A stretch of DNA of 41,797 nt. Source: a virus. The DNA lies in the IMG/VR virus record IMGVR_UViG_3300013094_000006, positions 1 through 41,797 of that record; one strand, given 5' to 3'. The notes beneath the pieces are model-generated. The model searched no databases. It had not been told where the DNA came from and saw nothing but the letters and a program-made list of their open reading frames with translations. Made by a program: the position numbers and the translations under genes. Below are positions 1 through 6,332 of this stretch, in pieces; position 1 is the stretch's first letter; each line of letters opens with the position of its first letter.

Positions 1-84
1 AACCGCCCTAGCGGGTGACGGGTCCAGTTGGTTGATCGCCACGGCGTCTTGCGCTGCGCTGCCGTTGGCAATGCCGGTGATCTT
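1..84. repeat. Direct terminal repeat, left copy
   Basis: The first 84 bases are identical to bases 41714-41797. The reading frame of the tail fibre runs through the repeat without interruption, so it is best read as an assembly overlap of a circular or circularly permuted genome rather than as a cohesive end or long terminal repeat of the virion DNA. The unique length is then about 41,713 bp. Confidence 0.97.
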
Positions 85-1593
85 CTGCGAGTTCATTGCC
101 ACGGCTGCTGCGGGCGGGTGCTGAGTGGCAATAACGTCAAGCGTGCCTGTCTTAACTGACGGAGCGGTTGCCGTACCGCCCATGACGATTGACGTGTCAC
201 CAGCAGTAACCGATGCCACCTTACTTGACGCTGCTGCGGTCGAGGATGCGTCGGCGTAGGCGGTGGTGGCGATCTTGGTGGAGTTGTCGCCAGCGGTCTG
301 CGTAGTTCCGATCGTGCCAGTCGGCAGCGATGGCGTGCCGGTGAACGCAGGCGAGGCCAGCGGAGCGAGAAGCGCCTCCGCCGCCGTTGCTCTTGTCGTT
401 TCGGTGGCTGCAGCACCGGATGCGTCATACCGGGCGTCGAGGTCAGCCAGGGGCAGGTCAACCGAGACGATGAGCCAACACCCTGCGGCGGTGCTCCATT
501 GCATGAGGAGGGTCTGATTGACTGCCTTAAGCTGCTGAGTCGTTGCCCCCGTCGAAACCACCTCAAAAGTGTTGCCGTTGCCGTTGATGGTGACGAAGTT
601 CGTCGGGGTAGCCGGGGCCACGATCTTGACCGCAATAGTGTCGAGGTCGGCGGGCGATGCCGGGAGGTTGACCGTGACAGCGTTGGAGGTCATGTCGATG
701 CGGTAGAAGTTTCCTGCCGTGGCCGAGACGGGGCCGGAGGTGATTACCGAGCCGCCCGCAAGACCGAACTGCCCCTTTGCACCTGTTGCACCTGTGGAAC
801 CCGTGGGGCCGGTGGCACCCGTAGCCCCCGTAGCCCCCGTGGGACCGATGAGGGACACCCCCGAGGGCCACGTCGATGCGCCCTTGGGTCCGTAGATGTT
901 CCATGCCGTCTGGTCGACGTAGAAGTTGCCCGTGACTCCGAGGCCGCTCGAGGGAGCGCCCGAGCCATAGAGAACGGTGTTGCCGGCTGCGCCCGTCGCT
1001 CCCGTAGGACCGATGAGAGAGGTGCCAGTGGGCCACGAGGAAGATCCCTTGGGGCCGTAGAGCACCCAATTCGTGTTGTCGATGTAGAAGTTGCCGGCTG
1101 CTCCGAGCGCCGAGAAAGGAGCGCCCGAGCCGTAGAGGAGCGAGTTCGAGCTCCCGGTCGAGCCGCCCGCCAGGGTTGCAGCGAGGGAGATGTTGGTCGT
1201 GCCGACCGTGATCGCAAGTGGCTCACTCAGCGAGACAGCAGAGGGGGATGCCTCGGTGAGGATGCTGAGCGTGCCGGTGACGAGCGCCTGCGAGGGACCA
1301 CCGTTGACCGATGCCGTGAGGGTCCACTCCATCGTCCCTGCGTTCTCGAGGGCGGTCGTGTCGGCGGCGGTCCAGTCCACGAGGACGGTGCCCGAGGATG
1401 GAACTGAGACGTTCGGCAGAGGGGTGATCGAGCGACCAAAGGGGTCGGTGACGGTCACGGCGAAGCCGCTGAGCGTGGAGAAGGGGAGGGTCGTGCCCGA
1501 GGTGTCCGTCAGGGTGATCGCAAACGAGACGGCCAGATCCGATCCTGCCTGACCTGAAATGTCGAGTGCTGCGGGGGTCTGGCCGATGGTCAC
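1..1593 (-). CDS. Tail fibre protein, N-terminal and central part (continues at 41252-41713)
   Basis: I translated this frame by hand: it opens with GTG at 1593, overlapping the stop of the upstream gene (GTGA), and stays open to base 1 and on through the terminal repeat to the stop at 41252, about 684 residues in all. The first ~115 residues look like an Ig-like, BppU-type attachment domain (TIGQTPAALDISGQ...). Then come two near-identical modules (NFYIDNTNWVLYGPKG and NFYVDQTAWNIYGPKG), each followed by collagen-like Gly-X-Y runs (GPTGATGATG), then a beta-rich shaft ending in the SQKITGIANG-type motif common in phage fibre trimers. It probably forms the trimeric distal fibre that contacts the host. 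The domain naming is inference; the frame is seen. Confidence 0.85.
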   Translation of the reverse strand, partial: MTIGQTPAALDISGQAGSDLAVSFAITLTDTSGTTLPFSTLSGFAVTVTDPFGRSITPLPNVSVPSSGTVLVDWTAADTTALENAGTMEWTLTASVNGGPSQALVTGTLSILTEASPSAVSLSEPLAITVGTTNISLAATLAGGSTGSSNSLLYGSGAPFSALGAAGNFYIDNTNWVLYGPKGSSSWPTGTSLIGPTGATGAAGNTVLYGSGAPSSGLGVTGNFYVDQTAWNIYGPKGASTWPSGVSLIGPTGATGATGATGPTGSTGATGAKGQFGLAGGSVITSGPVSATAGNFYRIDMTSNAVTVNLPASPADLDTIAVKIVAPATPTNFVTINGNGNTFEVVSTGATTQQLKAVNQTLLMQWSTAAGCWLIVSVDLPLADLDARYDASGAAATETTRATAAEALLAPLASPAFTGTPSLPTGTIGTTQTAGDNSTKIATTAYADASSTAAASSKVASVTAGDTSIVMGGTATAPSVKTGTLDVIATQHPPAAAVAMNSQKITGIANGSAAQDAVAINQLDPSPARAV

Positions 1594-2183
1594 TTGGGCG
1601 TCTCCGGGGTGTAGGGCACGTTGAAGTAGAAGGCAAGGTGCGCCGGCGTCACGGCGTCCGGGGACCGCTCGGGGATCAAGCCCATGCGCTCCATCGCTCG
1701 AGTCGTCTGCGTTGAGCAGACCATCCGATCCCCCCACCCGAGCGAGAGCTCGAGGCCGGTGAGCGAGTTGAAGGCGTCGGCGGCGATGCTGAGGTAGCCG
1801 TAGCCAGATCCCACCGTGGACTCGACGAACCGAACGGCGGCGTCTCGCTGCTCAGGAGTCGATTGAACGTGAACGACGGCGTACTCGAGGGGCTCGTAGT
1901 CGGCAAGGTGCGACACGACGACGCCCTTAGCGGTCTCCTGGGCGAGCATGGCATTGGGGCCAGAGCCGAGGATCGGGGCGGCGTGGTTCCAGCCGGTGAA
2001 GTGCTGCCAGACGTCCTTGGCGACACCCTTTGGGCGGTGCAGGCGCTCACCGAACCGGATGGCGCCGGCGACGAACCCCGAGTGGCGCACAAGGACGAAG
2101 TCACCCGGCCATGCAGTCGTGCAGGTCTGACCCTTGCGGTAGATCTGGTAGGTAGCAGCGGGCACGAAACCGTCGTGGCTCAT
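1590..2183 (-). CDS. Permuted papain-like (NlpC/P60, YiiX-type) hydrolase, 197 aa
   Basis: ATG at 2183 overlaps the stop of the phospholipase-like gene (ATGA); the longer open frame upstream is a shadow. An early GDFVLVRHSGFVAGAIRFGE stretch and WNHAAP (His67) precede VCSTQ (Cys156), the His-before-Cys order of circularly permuted NlpC/P60 enzymes (YiiX/YaeF, peptidase C92, LRAT relatives). Members cleave cell-wall peptides or transfer acyl groups. Its place at the end of the lysis block suggests action on the host envelope. No signal peptide is visible. Substrate unknown; a virion-associated role is an alternative. Confidence 0.7.
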   Translation of the reverse strand: MSHDGFVPAATYQIYRKGQTCTTAWPGDFVLVRHSGFVAGAIRFGERLHRPKGVAKDVWQHFTGWNHAAPILGSGPNAMLAQETAKGVVVSHLADYEPLEYAVVHVQSTPEQRDAAVRFVESTVGSGYGYLSIAADAFNSLTGLELSLGWGDRMVCSTQTTRAMERMGLIPERSPDAVTPAHLAFYFNVPYTPETPK

Positions 2184-2755
2184 GAATCCTTCTTCGGGAA
2201 CTCGAGGATCGGGGCAAGGTGCTTCGCCGCCGTGGACTGGACCATGTGGGCGTGGATCGCATCGCAGCGGTCTCGGTAGCGTGAGGCCACCGCCCTGTCC
2301 AAGCGAACGTGACACTCGTTGTCCTGCTTGGCTTCGCCACCGTCAGACCAATTCGTTGAGCCTGAGACCACGAGGATGCCGTCGACCACGGCGATCTTCT
2401 GGTGCATGATGGCGCCTCGCTCGGAGCGCCCGATGGCGATGACGCTGCGGGGGTAGTCCTGCTTTGCAAGGATCTCTCGCTCGTGGACGCCTCCGGCTTG
2501 CGAGGAGTCGAGGGTGATCTGCACGCTGATGGCGGGGTTCTTGAGCTTTTCGCTCACGATGGCTGCGAGCTCCTCGTCGTCAAACCCGTACATCGCCAGG
2601 ATGAGGGACTGCTCAGCAGCGCCCAATGCGGCTACGAGAACGCCATGAACGTCGTCGATAGGGGCGAAGAACGACCGCTCGTTCTCGGGGTAGTCGTGAG
2701 CGAACGGGGTCTTTGCGAAGTGGTCGTAGGCACTCAGGTTCGTAGGGACGCTCAC
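2180..2755 (-). CDS. Phospholipase D-like protein with one HKD motif, 191 aa
   Basis: The HKD signature is complete: His118, Lys120, Asp125, then GSTNW with Asn135 (HxKx4Dx6GSxxN). With only one HKD motif the active site would need a dimer, as in the bacterial Nuc nuclease subgroup. PLD-fold enzymes cut phosphodiester bonds of phospholipids or nucleic acids. There is no signal peptide, so it would act in the cytoplasm or after membrane breach. It overlaps both neighbours by 4 bp in the lysis block, which hints at a membrane or lipid target; nuclease activity is the main alternative. Confidence 0.8.
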   Translation of the reverse strand: MSVPTNLSAYDHFAKTPFAHDYPENERSFFAPIDDVHGVLVAALGAAEQSLILAMYGFDDEELAAIVSEKLKNPAISVQITLDSSQAGGVHEREILAKQDYPRSVIAIGRSERGAIMHQKIAVVDGILVVSGSTNWSDGGEAKQDNECHVRLDRAVASRYRDRCDAIHAHMVQSTAAKHLAPILEFPKKDS

Positions 2756-3126
2756 TTCGCACCTCCTTCAAGCGCAGCAACACGAGCGAGAAGTGCGTCA
2801 ACGTCAGCCCCCAAGTCCTTGATCGCCACGTCCTGTCCGGCGTCCTGCTCGTCGATGACGAACCGCTTGCCGAGCCACGTTCCCGAGTAGTTCCCGAGCA
2901 TGTTGGCGATGAAGATGACGCAGATGAGGGTGACGATCCTCACCGTGTCGTGGCCGTGGAACGTGAACGCAGCGATGGTCACGCCGATGGTCGAGGTCAG
3001 CCACGTCCCGTTGTCAAGGAAGCCGGCGATGACCCCGTGGTTGCGGTTGACCGCCTGCGCCTTGAGCGCCGCAAGCGTGTCCTGCACGATCATGCAGACG
3101 AAGGCGAGGATGAGGATGCCGGTCAT
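2752..3126 (-). CDS. Membrane protein, 124 aa, lysis block
   Basis: Hydrophobic segments at about residues 2-20, 41-55 and 62-82 (ILILAFVCMIV, STIGVTIAAFTF, IVTLICVIFIANML), followed by a charged tail with a short coiled-coil-like end (LGADVDALLARVAALEG). Three membrane spans and a cytoplasmic tail fit a class I holin-like topology, but two other small membrane proteins stand beside it, so which is the holin cannot be told. Overlaps the gene on each side by 4 bp. Confidence 0.7.
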   Translation of the reverse strand: MTGILILAFVCMIVQDTLAALKAQAVNRNHGVIAGFLDNGTWLTSTIGVTIAAFTFHGHDTVRIVTLICVIFIANMLGNYSGTWLGKRFVIDEQDAGQDVAIKDLGADVDALLARVAALEGGAK

Positions 3127-3482
3127 GCCGCCACCTCGGGCATTTCCGCACCGGGCACGGCACGGATCAGCTCATCGAGCTTGGCCGAGTGCTCCGAGTG
3201 GCTTCCCTTGAGTTCCGAGTGCGAGGCCATGACGGTGTCATGGGTCTCGATGATGACCGCCTGCGTGCCCTTGGCCTGAATGTCCTGCCCGAGCATGATG
3301 ACGCTGAGAAGGACGAGTTGCAGGAAGTTCGACGACACCCACGCCACGAGCACCACGGGGCTCCCCGACGAGATGGCCGAGGGCAGGGCGATGAAGGCGA
3401 TGAGTGCGAAGAAGTAGGCGCACCACATCGTCCCCACGGCTGCCGTGATGTGCCGAGCGAGCCAGGTGTTGAAGGCGATCAC
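3123..3482 (-). CDS. Two-span membrane protein, holin candidate, 119 aa
   Basis: Two hydrophobic segments (about residues 10-35, TAAVGTMWCAYFFALIAFIAL, and 43-65, VVLVAWVSSNFLQLVLLSVIML) are followed by a soluble, His- and Glu-rich tail. The N-terminal 'W...ITAAVGTMWCAYFFALIAFIALP' pattern is common in small membrane proteins beside endolysins of actinobacteriophages, where holin function is often proposed but rarely proven. Overlaps its neighbours by 4 bp. Confidence 0.7.
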   Translation of the reverse strand: MIAFNTWLARHITAAVGTMWCAYFFALIAFIALPSAISSGSPVVLVAWVSSNFLQLVLLSVIMLGQDIQAKGTQAVIIETHDTVMASHSELKGSHSEHSAKLDELIRAVPGAEMPEVAA

Positions 3483-3805
3483 GCGGCCTCCGGCTTGAGG
3501 CCGATGTGCTCCTCGACGGCGTTGAGGCGCTCCTCGACGGCCCTGCGGTGTTCGGCAAGCTGAGCGAGCAAGGCGTCGACCTTGATCTCGGTGCGCTTCG
3601 AGGAATCGCCGGTCGTGTCGGAGTTGAGCCCGTTGGCTTTGGTGGCATAAAGGATCTCATCGCCCTTCTTGGCGATGTTGCGAATTGGGTCCACGAGCTG
3701 ACGCTTGATGTAGGCGACGGCGCTGATGGTGAAGCCCACGATGACGACCAGATCAGCCCAACCGTTGAAACCTTGGGGCCAATGAACAACAAGAGAGTCG
3801 AACAC
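3479..3805 (-). CDS. Small membrane protein (DUF2746-like), 108 aa
   Basis: One N-terminal membrane span at about residues 16-34 (DLVVIVGFTISAVAYI) is followed by a charged helix and a likely coiled coil (IKVDALLAQLAEHRRAVEERLNAVEEHIG). It resembles the single-span phage proteins grouped as DUF2746, found next to lysis genes; the family name is recalled from layout rather than searched. May be a holin partner or regulator. Confidence 0.65.
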   Translation of the reverse strand: MFDSLVVHWPQGFNGWADLVVIVGFTISAVAYIKRQLVDPIRNIAKKGDEILYATKANGLNSDTTGDSSKRTEIKVDALLAQLAEHRRAVEERLNAVEEHIGLKPEAA

Positions 3806-3811
3806 GGGCCA

Positions 3812-3994
3812 CTACTTCTTGAGTGACCACATGTTGCGGATCGTCTCGCCGGCACCATGGAAGGCGAGGTAGGCGAGCCAGTTCTCCGTGGGCTGACCGA
3901 GCGGGATCGGAGCACCGAGAATGGCAATTGAGTGATCGAGCAGGAACGCCCGGTCTGCGTCATTCTGATCGTGCGCTGCGGTGAACTGAGCCAT
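3812..3994 (-). CDS. Small protein of unknown function, 60 aa
   Basis: ATG at 3994 has a GAAAGG ribosome-binding site 6 bases upstream. The product is short with amphipathic helices (QNDADRAFLLDHSIAIL, ENWLAYLAFHGAGETIRNMW) and no clear membrane span. It sits between the endolysin and the small membrane proteins. I do not recognise it. Confidence 0.55.
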   Translation of the reverse strand: MAQFTAAHDQNDADRAFLLDHSIAILGAPIPLGQPTENWLAYLAFHGAGETIRNMWSLKK

Positions 3995-4004
3995 GGCTGA
4001 CCTT

Positions 4005-4535
4005 TCAGTGAAGGAGAAGAAGGCTGTCCGAGTACGGACGAGCCGGGGGCGGCGGTGGAACGGGCGCCGAAACGCCGGTGGGCCACGTCGGGTCGGTGAT
4101 TACCGACTCGTCGTAGCCACCGTGGTCGATCCACTGGACTGCTACTGCTCCCTCGAGGCCGTGAGCCTGCGGCGTGTAGTCAGCGATCCAAAAGTCCGGC
4201 AGGGGCACGCCCGCTGCATCGCACGCTCGGATCACGTCTTGCCAACCCTCGCCAGAGGAGCCGACACGGGAGCAGTAGACAGTCGGGCGCACCTGACCTC
4301 GAGCACGCTGGCGAGTCAGCCAAGCGGGAACCTCGGAGGCGGTCGCATCGCCGTTCTCCACGTCCAAGACCTGCGCATCCTCGCTCGAATTGACGGCGAT
4401 GCTCACATGCTTTGCGCTCGGGAACTTGGCTTGGAGGGGGGCGAACGTCGGGTAGAGGCCCCCGACATAGCCGGCATACACGTTGGCCCCTGATGGGACG
4501 GTGTTCGGGTTGACCCCGTCGAACATGACAGCCAT
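4005..4535 (-). CDS. Endolysin, glycoside-hydrolase-like (GH25/DUF1906-like) domain, 176 aa
   Basis: The protein starts MFDGVNPN and continues with VYAGYVGGLYPTF, HVSIAVNSSEDAQVLDVENGDA, PTVYCSR and WIADYT...AVQWIDHGG. This is the layout of the one-domain lysozyme-like endolysins of many actinobacteriophages: a TIM-barrel with acidic residues at strand ends (D at FDGVN, DVE, D in WIADYT). It would cleave host peptidoglycan from the cytoplasm once a holin opens the membrane; no signal peptide is seen. A proline-rich tail follows residue ~155. The start has no Shine-Dalgarno; the conserved leader element lies ~30 bases upstream. Confidence 0.78.
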   Translation of the reverse strand: MAVMFDGVNPNTVPSGANVYAGYVGGLYPTFAPLQAKFPSAKHVSIAVNSSEDAQVLDVENGDATASEVPAWLTRQRARGQVRPTVYCSRVGSSGEGWQDVIRACDAAGVPLPDFWIADYTPQAHGLEGAVAVQWIDHGGYDESVITDPTWPTGVSAPVPPPPPARPYSDSLLLLH

Positions 4536-4563
4536 GGCTGCAATTAGAACGTGAGCGCCCCTC

Positions 4564-4580
4564 GGGAACCTCTCACTTTC
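4564..4580 (-). promoter_or_regulatory. Conserved leader element (GAAAGTGAGAGGTTCCC), copy 1
   Basis: On the minus strand the 17-mer follows directly from the stop codon of the upstream tail gene (TGA AAG...) and precedes the endolysin by ~30 bases. Exact match to the copies at 13688 and 17846. It contains GAGAGG, a passable Shine-Dalgarno, but here no start codon lies at the usual spacing, so it more likely marks a promoter, processing or regulatory site for the lysis block. Confidence 0.7.
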
Positions 4581-4842
4581 ATTGCATCGGTCCTTGGACC
4601 ACGGCGGTCCCCTTGGAATGGAGAATCAGCACCCGATCATTGACTGCCGGCGAGGAATAGGACTTGAGGGAGAGCATCGGAACGGGAGTCTGAGACCCGT
4701 CGATGAGCACCGTGAGCTTCGGCGTGCCCGAACCCACGGCGGTCACGGTCCCGTAGAGCATGGAGATCCCTGGGGCGGTGTGATCTGCGATCCGCTGATC
4801 GAGCGCCCACAAGAGACGCCTCATCTCGATCTTCTCGTTCAC
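4579..4842 (-). CDS. Baseplate-hub-associated small protein, OB-fold-like, 87 aa
   Basis: After a helical N-terminus, residues ~29-85 (YGTVTAVGSG..KLTVLIDGS..PVPMLS...VNDRVLILHSKGTAVVQG) have the five-strand pattern of OB-fold domains found in phage hub and spike proteins. It starts at ATG 4842, overlapping the stop of the large hub gene. It probably sits in the tail-tip complex. The fold call is by pattern only. Confidence 0.6.
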   Translation of the reverse strand: MNEKIEMRRLLWALDQRIADHTAPGISMLYGTVTAVGSGTPKLTVLIDGSQTPVPMLSLKSYSSPAVNDRVLILHSKGTAVVQGPMQ

Positions 4843-6332
4843 TAGAGCACCCCTCTCGTGAAGCCCTCGACCTCGCTGGCTGCATCGCTGGCTGCGTTTG
4901 AAGTCCAGTTGCCCCCACCGTCCAGCAAGATCCGACGTGTGAACCGTCGCCCGAAACCGTTCGGCCAGAGAAGCTGCAAGAGACCGGCCCCACCGAACCC
5001 ACCGAGGAGCCCGAACGCTGCGAGGCCGAGTGCGCCACCTCCGAGCGACGTGCTCGAGGCCCCGCTCGCTGAATAAGCGGTGTAAATCCCTGCGGTGTAG
5101 GCGCCGCTGCCGGTCGAAAGGGGCGTTGTCGGGGCGAAGGCGGCTACCGATGGCACGTTGTTGAGGTTCACCAGGGCGCTGATCTGCGAGCCCACGGGCA
5201 CGAGGGTCATCGACTCGGTGGTGGAGAAGTCCATGGGGATCGTCGCCTGCTGCAAGACGTAGGTGCCGTTGATGGCGGTGTTGGCATTATTGACGTAGAT
5301 CAGGTCGTAGGCGTCGAGGAAGGGCACCGGGATCGAGTTCAGGGTGATTTGCCTCGTGAGGCCAAGGATCTGCGGGAGGAGCGCCGCTGCCACGGCGTTG
5401 CATTGTGCAGGTGTGGTGGCGGTGGAGACCTGCACCGTCGTCGGTCGGAACCCGTAGGGGCCGAGGGCGTAGGTGGGGCTTGAGGGGTCCATGTCCCACG
5501 CCACGCCCGTCACCGGGGCGCTCGAGGCCGTGGTCGAGGTCACGATGACGCCGTTGTAGCCCGGTTGGTTCGTGACGGCGTGGGTGAGGTCGGTGGCGAT
5601 CTGCGTCTGGCCGTCTTGAATCGCGAGCTCGACGGGCGAGTTGGCCGTGGTCGGTGCCGTGCGCACGATGAGGGTGCCGTTGGCATCGAAGTAGGCGACC
5701 ATGCCGACCGCCGCTGCCATCGTCGTGATCGCCGTCCACGGCGAGGAGCCGGCGAGGAAGGTCTGCGCAGCGATGGTCATGGTCGACGCCTCGATGTTGG
5801 GATTGGTGATCCACGGGGCTGCGAGGTTGATGATGTCGTAGATGGCCTGCGTGATCGTGCTGCCGGCTGCGATGGTGACGGTATCGGGGAGTTCGTTGGC
5901 GGCGACCCGGCTCGAGCGGTCGTAGCCAGTGATCGTCAGCACGGGTCCTGGGGCCGAGTTCGTGCCGGTGCCGGTCACGGTGTCGCACTCCGTCACGCCG
6001 AACACCCCTTGGGGCCAGAGGTAGGCGTTGCCGTCCACCATGAACCCGACGCTGATCTTGACCTCGACGCCCGTGGGGGCGAACAGTCCCCCGCCCGCAT
6101 CGGTCGCCGCTAGGACGCCGTTTGGGTCAAGGCAGGTAAACGTGCAAGATCGCATGTTCGTCGCCGTGGTGTCGAGCGTGATCGAACCGCCCGTTGAGTT
6201 GCCACCACCGGCCCCTGTGCCCGCACCCGTGATGTAAGTGTCCAGCGTGCCGAGGTAGTTGCCGCCCTCGAGCACGTCAATGCGGTTGATGATCCTGACG
6301 GACTTGTTCGTGAAGCCTTGCGAGGCGGTCAC
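4842..6332 (-). CDS. Minor tail / baseplate hub protein (DUF5047-like), 496 aa
   Basis: GTG start at 6332 overlaps the upstream stop (GTGA). The protein begins with a beta-rich domain (VRIINRIDVLEGGNYLGTLDTYITG...SITLDTTATNMRSCTFTCLDPNG), continues with ITGYDRSSRVAANELPDTVTI and a LIVRTAPTTANSP strand, and ends in a Gly/Ala-rich segment (about residues 425-455) that looks like a flexible or membrane-active tail. The order matches the DUF5047 tail proteins of actinobacteriophages that follow the tape measure and distal tail protein, so a hub role is likely. Confidence 0.7.
   Translation of the reverse strand: MTASQGFTNKSVRIINRIDVLEGGNYLGTLDTYITGAGTGAGGGNSTGGSITLDTTATNMRSCTFTCLDPNGVLAATDAGGGLFAPTGVEVKISVGFMVDGNAYLWPQGVFGVTECDTVTGTGTNSAPGPVLTITGYDRSSRVAANELPDTVTIAAGSTITQAIYDIINLAAPWITNPNIEASTMTIAAQTFLAGSSPWTAITTMAAAVGMVAYFDANGTLIVRTAPTTANSPVELAIQDGQTQIATDLTHAVTNQPGYNGVIVTSTTASSAPVTGVAWDMDPSSPTYALGPYGFRPTTVQVSTATTPAQCNAVAAALLPQILGLTRQITLNSIPVPFLDAYDLIYVNNANTAINGTYVLQQATIPMDFSTTESMTLVPVGSQISALVNLNNVPSVAAFAPTTPLSTGSGAYTAGIYTAYSASGASSTSLGGGALGLAAFGLLGGFGGAGLLQLLWPNGFGRRFTRRILLDGGGNWTSNAASDAASEVEGFTRGVL

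Noticed and set aside
499-1407. A 302-aa plus-strand ORF opposite the tail fibre
   Set aside because: Arg/Gly/Val-rich shadow of the collagen-like fibre frame, with no ribosome-binding site and no known pattern.
3238-4134. A 298-aa minus-strand ORF
   Set aside because: It lies across four well-supported genes in other frames and reads as Arg/Ser/Pro-rich shadow sequence.
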